From Candidatus Eiseniibacteriota bacterium (GTDB lineage: Bacteria; Eisenbacteria; RBG-16-71-46), in NCBI GenBank assembly GCA_016215625.1, contig JACRIW010000100.1, positions 1-64,000 on the forward strand: DNA of 64,000 nt, given 5' to 3'. Positions 27,098 to 35,143 of this stretch are shown here, piece by piece. The translations under genes were made by a program, and so were the position numbers. Numbering within the stretch: the first letter of the stretch is position 1; each line of letters starts with the position of its first letter. Under the pieces are notes generated by a model. It made no database searches. It was given only the letters and a program-made list of their open reading frames with translations, and was not told the DNA's origin.

Positions 27098-29733
27098 TTC
27101 TTGCGGAACTCCTCGAACCAGTTCTCGACGAACAGCAGGGAGGGCGACGCGGGCGGGCCGACCTGACGAGCGCAGAGGAAGCGTACGCCGTCGGGATGAG
27201 CGTCGACCGGAAATCCGCCCACGATCGAAGCACTCAAGTCGAACTCGCGCACGGTGACGGGGAACAGCGGTTGCGGCATCCCGAGCCAGGGGCGCGGTCC
27301 ACGGCGAACCGGCACCAACATCATCGTGTCGTGCTGAGCGTAGAAGATTCCGTCGCCGCGCCGAGTCCAGCGCGGCCACGAGCCGCCGTTCACCGACACC
27401 TGCGCGCGGGCGTCGCCCTTGGGAAAGCCACGCAGGTAGATCTCGCTGCGCCCCGATTCGTCCGACGCGTACGTGATCCACTGGCCGTCGGGCGAGAGCG
27501 ACGGCGCGGTCTCGTCGGCGGAGGTGGTCAGGAATGGCTTCGCCTCCCCGCCCGGGACCACCGGCACGATCCACAGGTCTCCGCTGCCCCTGCGGTCGAT
27601 CGTGCAGACCATGCTGGCGCCATCCGGACTGAGCACGGGCTGGTAGCCGTGTCCCACCGTGTCGGGTTCGCCCGCTCCGTCGCTCGCGACGGCCACGATG
27701 AAGACGTGCCCCACGCCCGCCTCGGAGGCGTAATAGACGTGCGTTCCGTCCGGGGACCAACTCGGGTGCTGTTCTCGCTCCGGGCTCGAGGTCAGCCTCG
27801 TCCTCGTACCCCGCACCAGGTCGCGCACCCACACGTCGGCGTTGCCGTCCGTCTCCGCGACGTAGGCCACGCGATCGCCGTCGGGCGAGAGCACGGGGCC
27901 CGAAAGCCCCTGCTGCGGCTCCCCGATCGTCACCTCACCGCCCCCGTCGCGACGGCGCCACGCCAGTTGCCCCATCGGTGAGGGCGCGGCCACGAGCGCC
28001 GCCATCATGCCGTCGAGGCTGACGCTCGCGAACGCGACGCCATCTCGTACGAGAAATGGCGGCCCGGTGACTTTCCGGGACGTGACCGAGAACGGCGCCG
28101 CCCAGACCTGGGGGCGGAGCTCCTCGGCGGTGGCCAACAGGTGCCCGGTGGGCGAGTAACTCACCGAACTCCATTGTGGAGCGTCGTAGATTCGGCGCAG
28201 CTTCGGAGGCGTGCCCTCGACGATCGCCACAGCGTTGCGATCGAACCGGTCGTGCACCGTCAGCAGCACGGTCCGGCCGTCGGGCAGGAAGTTGGGCCCG
28301 TGGAAGTCGATGGTCGCGCTGTCGGCCGGCACCGTCAGGCGAACCTCGCCCCCGCGCGCCGAGACCTCGTAGAGCCCGCCGCGCCAGACCGCGAGGACGA
28401 TGCGGTCGTCCGCGCCCCACGCGCCACCCACGATTTCGCCGCTCTCGGGGAGGGTGCAGAGCTCACGCGGCTGGTCGCTTCCCTCCACGAACGCCCAGAG
28501 CTTCTTCTCGGACACGAAACACAGAGTGGCGTCGTTCCACGACCAGAACGGAGAGCGGCCCTTGGCGGAGCCGGGCACCTCGATCGCATCGGCGCGGTCG
28601 AGGCGCCGGATCCAGATGCGGTCGTCCGCCTCGTAGGCCAGCGCGCGCCCGTCGCGCGTGAGCGCCAACGCGGTGAAGAAGTGCTGCGTGAGCCCCTGCA
28701 CCGGCACGCGGAAGCGGCGAACCGGCCGGTCCACGGGCGAGGATCGCAGCGCCCACAGCAGGACGGTCGTCGCAGCGACCGCGAGAACCGCGGCCATCGC
28801 CGGCGCGACCCATCGCCGCGTGGGCGGCGTGGCGGCCGGCGCCGCCATACCCGCCATCGAGAGCGACGAAGCCGCGCCCGCGGGCGACAGCGCGATGCGC
28901 GCCTCGCCGATGTCGCGCAGGCGCTCGGCGGGATCGCGCGTCAGGCAGCGCTCCACCAGCGCGCGCACGTGTGGAGGCAGCGTGGCGGGCAGCGCGGCAA
29001 AGTCCACCGGGTCCTTGATGACGGACGCGAGGATCTCCGACACGGTCTCCCCGGCGAAGGGGCGCGTGCCGGTGAACATCTCGTACATCACGACGCCGAA
29101 CGACCAGATGTCCGCGCGACGATCGGCCGTGCGGCCGCGCGCCTGCTCGGGACTCATGTAGGCGGCGGTGCCCAGGATGACGCCGGCCACGGTCATGTCA
29201 CGCGTCACCGTGGGCGACTGCGACAGGCGCGGGTCGCTCGCGGCCGCGTCGCCCTCGAACGCGCGCGCGAGCCCGAAGTCGAGCACCTTCACGACGCCGT
29301 CGGAGCCCACCTTCACGTTCGCGGGCTTGAGATCGCGATGCACGATGCCGCGCTCGTGCGCGTGCTCGAGCGCGCGCGCGATCTGCAGCGCGATGGCGGT
29401 GGCCTCGTCCGCGGGCAGCGCGCCACGCGACAACCGCACCGTCAGGTCGTCGCCCTCGGCGAGTTCGAGCACCAGGGCGCGCACGCCTCCCAACTCCTCG
29501 AGTCCCAGGATGCGGGCGATGTTCGGATGGTCGAGCGCCGCGAGCAGCCGCGCCTCGCGCTCGAAGCGCGCGAGCCGCTCGGGATCGGCGGCGAACGCCT
29601 CGGGCAGCACCTTGATCGCCACGTCGCGTCCCAGCCGCGGATCGCGCGCGCGATACACCTCGCCCATGCCGCCCGCGCCCAGGGGCGCGACGATTTCGTA
29701 GGGGCCGAGTTTCGTGCCCGGCGCCAGGCTCAC
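27094..29733 (-). CDS. Ser/Thr kinase with TolB-like propeller (kinase 6)
   Basis: 879 residues, starting at a GTG in a GTGA overlap with the kinase 7 stop. It is the most divergent member of subfamily B. The catalytic loop is HRDLKPANVKVGSDG and the activation segment DPRLSQSPTVTRDMTVAGVILG, still with DFG and SPE. The helix (VAPAMAAVLAVAATTVLLWAL) is followed by FRVPVQGLTQHFFTALALT. Blades include TRDGRALAYEA, FLPDGRTVLLTV, SPDGDRVAYVA, SPDGTHVYYAS, SPDGASMVCTI and SPDGQWITYAS. This last group resembles the TolB-type SPDG repeats of the Tol-Pal protein more closely than the other array propellers. The tail is LFVENWFEEFRKK. Confidence 0.92.
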   Translation of the reverse strand: MSLAPGTKLGPYEIVAPLGAGGMGEVYRARDPRLGRDVAIKVLPEAFAADPERLARFEREARLLAALDHPNIARILGLEELGGVRALVLELAEGDDLTVRLSRGALPADEATAIALQIARALEHAHERGIVHRDLKPANVKVGSDGVVKVLDFGLARAFEGDAAASDPRLSQSPTVTRDMTVAGVILGTAAYMSPEQARGRTADRRADIWSFGVVMYEMFTGTRPFAGETVSEILASVIKDPVDFAALPATLPPHVRALVERCLTRDPAERLRDIGEARIALSPAGAASSLSMAGMAAPAATPPTRRWVAPAMAAVLAVAATTVLLWALRSSPVDRPVRRFRVPVQGLTQHFFTALALTRDGRALAYEADDRIWIRRLDRADAIEVPGSAKGRSPFWSWNDATLCFVSEKKLWAFVEGSDQPRELCTLPESGEIVGGAWGADDRIVLAVWRGGLYEVSARGGEVRLTVPADSATIDFHGPNFLPDGRTVLLTVHDRFDRNAVAIVEGTPPKLRRIYDAPQWSSVSYSPTGHLLATAEELRPQVWAAPFSVTSRKVTGPPFLVRDGVAFASVSLDGMMAALVAAPSPMGQLAWRRRDGGGEVTIGEPQQGLSGPVLSPDGDRVAYVAETDGNADVWVRDLVRGTRTRLTSSPEREQHPSWSPDGTHVYYASEAGVGHVFIVAVASDGAGEPDTVGHGYQPVLSPDGASMVCTIDRRGSGDLWIVPVVPGGEAKPFLTTSADETAPSLSPDGQWITYASDESGRSEIYLRGFPKGDARAQVSVNGGSWPRWTRRGDGIFYAQHDTMMLVPVRRGPRPWLGMPQPLFPVTVREFDLSASIVGGFPVDAHPDGVRFLCARQVGPPASPSLLFVENWFEEFRKK

Positions 29734-32426
29734 TTCGCGTCCTCCAGCATGCTCGGCCAGTCGGCGAGCAGCGTCGCGGCGGAACGTCCTTCTTCCTCGC
29801 GGGTGATCGAGAGCACGAAGCGATCGAGCCCGGGGCTCACGAGCAGGTCGGCAACGGCGTTCGTGAGCCGGAAGAGCGGACGCGGCGGACCGAACTGCGG
29901 GACCTCGCCGGGCGTGACGTCCACGACCATCAACGTGTGCGCGTCGGAGCCGCAATAGAGCAACTGCCGGCCGTCGCGACGCCAGACGGGGACGCCGATC
30001 CGGCTGCTCGCGGCCGGGTCGCACCACGCGCCCCGGCTGACGACCGTACCGCCGCCGGCGCCGCCGAAGGCGCGCACGCGGCACTCGGGAGCGCCGGACT
30101 CGTCGGAGACGTACGCGAGCCAGCGGCCGTCGGGCGAGATCGACCCCACGGGCTCGTTGAAGCGTGTGCCCGCCACGGTGCGAACGGTGGCCGAGTCGCC
30201 GCGCAGGTCCACGAACAGCAGGTCCTGCCGCGTGTCGGTGCCCTGCGAGCGCACGAGCAAACCCTTGCCGTCGGGCGCCCAGCCCAGCACCGAGGTGAAA
30301 CGCGTGGGAGAGCGCAGCACGAACCGGGGCTCTCCCGGCGACACGCCGTCCATCAACCACACGTCCTGGCTGCCGCCGCGCACTTCGCGCGCGAGCGCGA
30401 TCTGCCGCCCGTCGGGCGAAAACGCAGGCGTGTAGTTGTCCTGCTCGAACGTGAATGGCTGGAGCGAACCCCGGTCGATCTCTCCCGCCCAGATCTGCAC
30501 GTGGCCGGCCTGCGGCGTGGCGTACTCGAATGCCACGCGGCGCCCGTCGGCCGTGATGCCGCCGCGTGTGAGCGTACCCTCGGGCGCCGCGATCTGGCCG
30601 ACCTCACGGCCCGAGGCGTCCACGACCGCGAGCCGCTGCGGAAGATCGCCCGCCGCGCGCTGCATGAGCAGTCCGTCGTTCGATGCGGAGACGATCGGGG
30701 AGCCGTTCGCCGAGGGCGAGACGGCGCGCAGTCCCGGAACGGTGAGCGCCGGGCCGGTGAGCTTTCGTGTGCGCGGATCGAACCGCTGCGCCTTCACCGC
30801 GCCGTCGCGCGCCGCGACCAACCAGCCCGGCGCGGCGAACGTCACGCCGGTCGCCGCGTAGGTCTCGAACAGCTTCGTGAGCTTCGGCTGGCCGAGCGTT
30901 CCGACCGCGGCCCAGTTCTCCCCGGCGCCGAGTACGGCCGCGACGTAGGGGCGGCCGTCCGGAAGGAACTGCGGGAAGCGATGTCCCACGTCGCCGCCCG
31001 CGCTGTCGACGGCCGTCGCCACGACCGGCGTGCCGCCGTCGGGAGAAACGCGATACAGCGGCCCGAGCGAGCGCGGCTGGAAGAGGATCGCATCGCGCCC
31101 CCAGGCGCCGCCGCGCGGCAACGGCGCGTCGGCGATCACCGTCACCGCGCCCGTCGCGAGGCTGACGATCTTCAGCTTGTCGTCGGCGAAGAAGCCGAGC
31201 CGTTTGCCGTCGGGCGACCAGAACGGGTAGGCGGCGTTCGCCGTCTGGTCGAGCGGCCGCACGCCCTCGCGATCGAGCTCGCGCACCCAGAGGCGCGCCC
31301 CCGAGAGCGTGTCGCTGCCGACGAACACGATGCGCTTGCCGTCCGGAGAGAGCACCAGGTCGGTCGGGCTGAGTCCGAAGCTCACGCCCGCCGGTGCCAT
31401 GAGCTTCAGCGACATCGCGCGCGAGCTCGCGCGGCCGCCGGGCAGCAGCCGCGCGGCAGCGACGCCCAACGCGACGAGCGCGATCGCGCCCACGGCCACG
31501 GTCCACGCGGGCGTGCGCCGCGGCGCGCTCGTCGTGGCGACCGGCGCGGCGGCGCCCGTCTCACCGCCCGCGATCGCCGTGAGTTCGAGACGCACATCGC
31601 CCATGTCGCGCTGCCGCAGCTTCGCGTCCTTGGTCAGGCAGCGCTTGAGCAGCGCCACGAGCCGCGGCGGCGTCGCCGCCGGCAACGCGCTCCAGTCGGG
31701 CTCGCGCTCGAGGATGCGCGCGACCATGTCGCTCACCGTCTCGCCCTCGATCATGCGCTTGCCGCTCAGGCACTCGAACAGCACGCAGCCGAACGACCAG
31801 ATGTCCGTGCGCCGGTCCACCTGCTTGCCGCGCGCCTGCTCCGGGCTCATGTACGCGGCCGTGCCGAGGATCACGCCCACGCCCGTCGCCGCGTACGTCA
31901 TCGTCGGGGACGCGCTCAGGTCGGTGGACGACGGCGAGCCGTCGCCGCCGCTCGCCTTGGCGAGCCCGAAGTCGAGCACCTTCACGTCGCCGTCCGCCTT
32001 CAGCATGACGTTGCCGGGTTTGAGATCGCGATGGATCACGCCCGCCTCGTGCGCCGCCTCGACCGCGGTCGCGATCTGGCCGCACACGTCGAGCGTCTCG
32101 GCGAGCGTCAGCCGGCCGCGCGCGAGCCGCGCCTGCAGCGTCTCGCCCTCGATGAACTCGAGCACCAGGTAGCGCCGGCCCTCGACCACCTCGAGCCCGA
32201 AGATGCTGCCGATGTTCGTGTGATGCAGCGACGCGAGCAGCTTGGCCTCGCGCTCGAAGCGCGCGACGCGTTCGGCGTCGGTGTCGAACCCGTCGGGCAG
32301 CGACTTGATCGCCACGTCGCGCCCCAGCCGCGTGTCACGCGCGCGGTACACCTCGCCCATGCCGCCCGCGCCGAGCGGCGCGATCACTTCGTACATGCCC
32401 AGCCTGCTGCCCGGTGTGAGGCTCAA
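29730..32426 (-). CDS. Ser/Thr kinase with TolB-like propeller (kinase 7)
   Basis: 898 residues with a TTG start inside a TTGA overlap with the kinase 8 stop; the peptide LSLTPGSRLGMYEV aligns with the N-termini of the other members, which decides the start. Note GMYEV instead of GPYEV. Subfamily B kinase domain with HRDLKPGNVMLKADG and DFG intact, very close to kinase 5. The helix is WTVAVGAIALVALGVAAARLL. The propeller has SPDGKRIVFVG, SPDGKRLGFFA, FLPDGRPYVAAV, TADGRRVAFEY, SPDGRQIALAR, APDGKGLLVRS and SPDGRWLAYVS. It ends LLADWPSMLEDAK. TTG is the weakest of the initiation codons in the array, so this junction may limit downstream expression. Confidence 0.91.
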   Translation of the reverse strand: MSLTPGSRLGMYEVIAPLGAGGMGEVYRARDTRLGRDVAIKSLPDGFDTDAERVARFEREAKLLASLHHTNIGSIFGLEVVEGRRYLVLEFIEGETLQARLARGRLTLAETLDVCGQIATAVEAAHEAGVIHRDLKPGNVMLKADGDVKVLDFGLAKASGGDGSPSSTDLSASPTMTYAATGVGVILGTAAYMSPEQARGKQVDRRTDIWSFGCVLFECLSGKRMIEGETVSDMVARILEREPDWSALPAATPPRLVALLKRCLTKDAKLRQRDMGDVRLELTAIAGGETGAAAPVATTSAPRRTPAWTVAVGAIALVALGVAAARLLPGGRASSRAMSLKLMAPAGVSFGLSPTDLVLSPDGKRIVFVGSDTLSGARLWVRELDREGVRPLDQTANAAYPFWSPDGKRLGFFADDKLKIVSLATGAVTVIADAPLPRGGAWGRDAILFQPRSLGPLYRVSPDGGTPVVATAVDSAGGDVGHRFPQFLPDGRPYVAAVLGAGENWAAVGTLGQPKLTKLFETYAATGVTFAAPGWLVAARDGAVKAQRFDPRTRKLTGPALTVPGLRAVSPSANGSPIVSASNDGLLMQRAAGDLPQRLAVVDASGREVGQIAAPEGTLTRGGITADGRRVAFEYATPQAGHVQIWAGEIDRGSLQPFTFEQDNYTPAFSPDGRQIALAREVRGGSQDVWLMDGVSPGEPRFVLRSPTRFTSVLGWAPDGKGLLVRSQGTDTRQDLLFVDLRGDSATVRTVAGTRFNEPVGSISPDGRWLAYVSDESGAPECRVRAFGGAGGGTVVSRGAWCDPAASSRIGVPVWRRDGRQLLYCGSDAHTLMVVDVTPGEVPQFGPPRPLFRLTNAVADLLVSPGLDRFVLSITREEEGRSAATLLADWPSMLEDAK

Positions 32427-35143
32427 GGCTTGTTCCCCTTGGTGGGACTCGTCGCGGCGAGCCGCCGTCCCCAGTCGATGGAAAGCGCGATCTCGCGGCG
32501 TTCGTCGGTGCCCGCGGGCGGTCGCGTGAACAGGAAGCGGTCGGTGTGCGGATCGTAGCTGTAGTCGCGGAACGTCGGCTCGATGGGCGAAGCGGGCACT
32601 TCGAACAAGGTCGTCACAGTGCCGACCGCGATTCCCGAGGGCCCGGGTGCGAGCTGCGCGGACTTGAGCATCTCGTCCTCGACGAAGAACAGTTCGCGGC
32701 TGTCGCGGCCCCAGCGCACGCCGCCACCGCCGTGCGTGCTGACCTGCCACTGGCCGCTGCCACCGTCGCGGCTGCGCACGAAGACTTCCTCGCGTCCGGT
32801 GCGGTTCGAGACGTACGCGAGCCAGCGGCCGTCGGGCGAGCATTTCCCCATCGTCTCGTACGCGGTCGGCCCCAGATCGGTCGCGATCGAGTGCTTGGCG
32901 CCCGAATCGCGCAACGACACCGTGTAGAGTCGCCCGTTCGCCTGGCCCCAATCGGCCACGAGCACTTCGGAGCCGTCCGGCGTGACGTCCATCACGGAGC
33001 TGTTGCCGTTGACTCGCGCGACCAGGCGGAGCCCGCCCGCGCCGTCCACGCGCCGCAACGCGACGTTCTGGGACCCGAGCGAATCCACGAGCGAATAGGC
33101 GAACGACTGCCCGTCGGGGAGCCACGCGAAGCTGTTCGTGACGTTCGTGTACGTAAGTCGCCGGAGATTGCCCGAGGCGAAATCGCCGAGCCATACGTCG
33201 CCCGCGCCGCCACCGGCGCCGAACATCAGCAGTGCGCTGCGTCCGTCGGGCGACACGTAGGACGCCCGGCATTCACCCGGCGCGAACTTGCTCGGCGTCC
33301 ATGCGCCCGCACGGTCGAACCAGCCGACGATGCGCTGCGTGTCCTCGCCGTGCGACGGCACCCATGCGAGCGAGCCGTCGCGCGAGGCGCCGATGTAGCT
33401 GGCGCCGGACGAGCCGTCGCCCGCGACGCCCTCGAGCACGGGCACGGCTTCGCCACTCGCGCGCGGGTTGCGCGGGTTCATCTTCATGGCGAACAGCGTG
33501 CCTTTGCGGTCGAACACCAGGTGATCCGGACCCACCCAGATCGCGTGACGCGCGCCGGTGATCAAGTGGCGGCGCTCCCCCGTCTTCACGTTCACGGCGT
33601 CGATGTCGGAGCCGTCGTAGTTACCCGGGCTGTTCTGCACGCCGACGGTGAACACCACCCACGGCCCGCCCGCGAGCGCGTCGGGCCAGCGGTGCGTGCG
33701 CTCCAACCGCGTCGAGTCGAGCGCCGTCACGTGCGTCACGGCCCCGCCACCCGAGGACATGCGCGACAGCGGCTGAATCGCGTCCGCGGCGAACACGATC
33801 GTGCCGTCGTCGAGCCAGACCGCGCCGCGATCGGCCGTCGAGGGTGCGAGTGCGATCGGCTCGCCGCCGTGCACGGAGACCTTCATCAGCTGGTGCGAGT
33901 CGAAGAATCCGACCCACTCGCCGTCGGGCGAGAAGAACGGGTCGCGCGCGTCCTCGGTGCCCGGCAGTGAAATGTCCTCGCGCGTGTCGAGCCTTCGCAG
34001 GTGTAGGCACAGCGGTCCGCCGGTGCGCGCGACGAACGCCACCGCGCGACCGTCGGGCGACATGGCGAGAAAACTGTTGCCGCCCTTGATGACGAAGTGC
34101 TGGTCGGGCGGCAGCATCACGCTGGCTTCGCGGATCGGCGAAGCTGCCGGCGCGCCGCGCAACGAACTCCAGGCCCACGTGCCCACCGCACCGGTCAGCA
34201 GCGCGGCGAGTGCGAGTCCCACGAGCATGTCGGTGCGGGGCCGCGCGGAGGTCGCGGCGGCGGGCGCGCTCGCGCCGAGCGGCGCTCCCGCTTCGAGCAG
34301 TTCGAGCCGCGCGTCGCCCATGTCGCGCAGCCGCTCGCGAGGGTCCTTGCGCAGGCAGCGTTCGAGCAGCCGCCGCACGTGCGCCGGAGTCTCCGCGGGC
34401 AGCGCGCTCCAGTCGGGATCGCTCTTGAGGATCTGCGCGACGAGATCGGAGACCGTTTCGCCCGTGAAAAGCGGCTTCGCGGTGAGGCACTCGTACAGCA
34501 CGCAGCCGAACGACCAGATGTCGGTACGCCGGTCCACGCTCTTGCCGCGCGCCTGCTCGGGGCTCATGTAGGCGGCCGTGCCCAGGATGACACCCACCGC
34601 AGTCGCGGCGTACGTCATCGTGGGCGACGCTGAGAGACCGGCCTCGGAGCCCGAACCGAGCGGCGCGGCGCCCTTGGCGAGCCCGAAGTCGAGCACTTTC
34701 ACGCCGCCGGCCGCCGTGAGCATGACGTTTCCGGGTTTCAGGTCGCGATGCACGACGCCACTCTCGTGCGCGGTCTCGAGCGCGGCCGCGATGTGCGCGC
34801 ACACTTCGAGCGAGTCCTCGATCGGCAACGCGCCTCGGCGCAGCCGGTCGGCCAGCGTCTCGCCGTCCACGAACTCGAGAATCAGGTAGCGCTCTCCGCC
34901 CTGTTCTTCGAGCCCGTGGATGCCGGCGATGCCGGGATGCGTGAGGCTCGCGAGCAGCTTGGCTTCGCGCTCGAAGCGCGCCAGCCGTTCGGGATCGCGC
35001 GCGAACGCCTCGGGCAGCGACTTGATCGCCACGTCGCGCCCCAGCCGCGTGTCACGCGCGCGGTACACCTCGCCCATGCCGCCCGCGCCGAGCGGCGCGA
35101 CGATTTCGTAAGGGCCGAGCTTCGTGCCCGGTGTGAGCGCCAC
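32423..35143 (-). CDS. Ser/Thr kinase with TolB-like propeller (kinase 8)
   Basis: 906 residues starting at a GTG that shares its G with the TAG stop of kinase 9. Subfamily B: GLEEQGGERYLILEF, HRDLKPGNVMLTAAGG, intact DFG, activation segment AGLSASPTMTYAATAVG. The helix (DMLVGLALAALLTGAVGTWAW) lies at about 310-335. In the propeller the blade that reads HR-aromatic-P-x-FLPDG in the other members is degenerate (HRWPDALAGGPWVVFTV). Other blades are normal: SPDGRAVAFVA, SPDGEWVGFFD, SPDGRSALLMF, LPDGQSFAYSL, TPDGSEVLVAD, SPDGRWLAYVS. The end is extended (LSIDWGRRLAATSPTKGNKP). Confidence 0.92.
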   Translation of the reverse strand: MALTPGTKLGPYEIVAPLGAGGMGEVYRARDTRLGRDVAIKSLPEAFARDPERLARFEREAKLLASLTHPGIAGIHGLEEQGGERYLILEFVDGETLADRLRRGALPIEDSLEVCAHIAAALETAHESGVVHRDLKPGNVMLTAAGGVKVLDFGLAKGAAPLGSGSEAGLSASPTMTYAATAVGVILGTAAYMSPEQARGKSVDRRTDIWSFGCVLYECLTAKPLFTGETVSDLVAQILKSDPDWSALPAETPAHVRRLLERCLRKDPRERLRDMGDARLELLEAGAPLGASAPAAATSARPRTDMLVGLALAALLTGAVGTWAWSSLRGAPAASPIREASVMLPPDQHFVIKGGNSFLAMSPDGRAVAFVARTGGPLCLHLRRLDTREDISLPGTEDARDPFFSPDGEWVGFFDSHQLMKVSVHGGEPIALAPSTADRGAVWLDDGTIVFAADAIQPLSRMSSGGGAVTHVTALDSTRLERTHRWPDALAGGPWVVFTVGVQNSPGNYDGSDIDAVNVKTGERRHLITGARHAIWVGPDHLVFDRKGTLFAMKMNPRNPRASGEAVPVLEGVAGDGSSGASYIGASRDGSLAWVPSHGEDTQRIVGWFDRAGAWTPSKFAPGECRASYVSPDGRSALLMFGAGGGAGDVWLGDFASGNLRRLTYTNVTNSFAWLPDGQSFAYSLVDSLGSQNVALRRVDGAGGLRLVARVNGNSSVMDVTPDGSEVLVADWGQANGRLYTVSLRDSGAKHSIATDLGPTAYETMGKCSPDGRWLAYVSNRTGREEVFVRSRDGGSGQWQVSTHGGGGVRWGRDSRELFFVEDEMLKSAQLAPGPSGIAVGTVTTLFEVPASPIEPTFRDYSYDPHTDRFLFTRPPAGTDERREIALSIDWGRRLAATSPTKGNKP

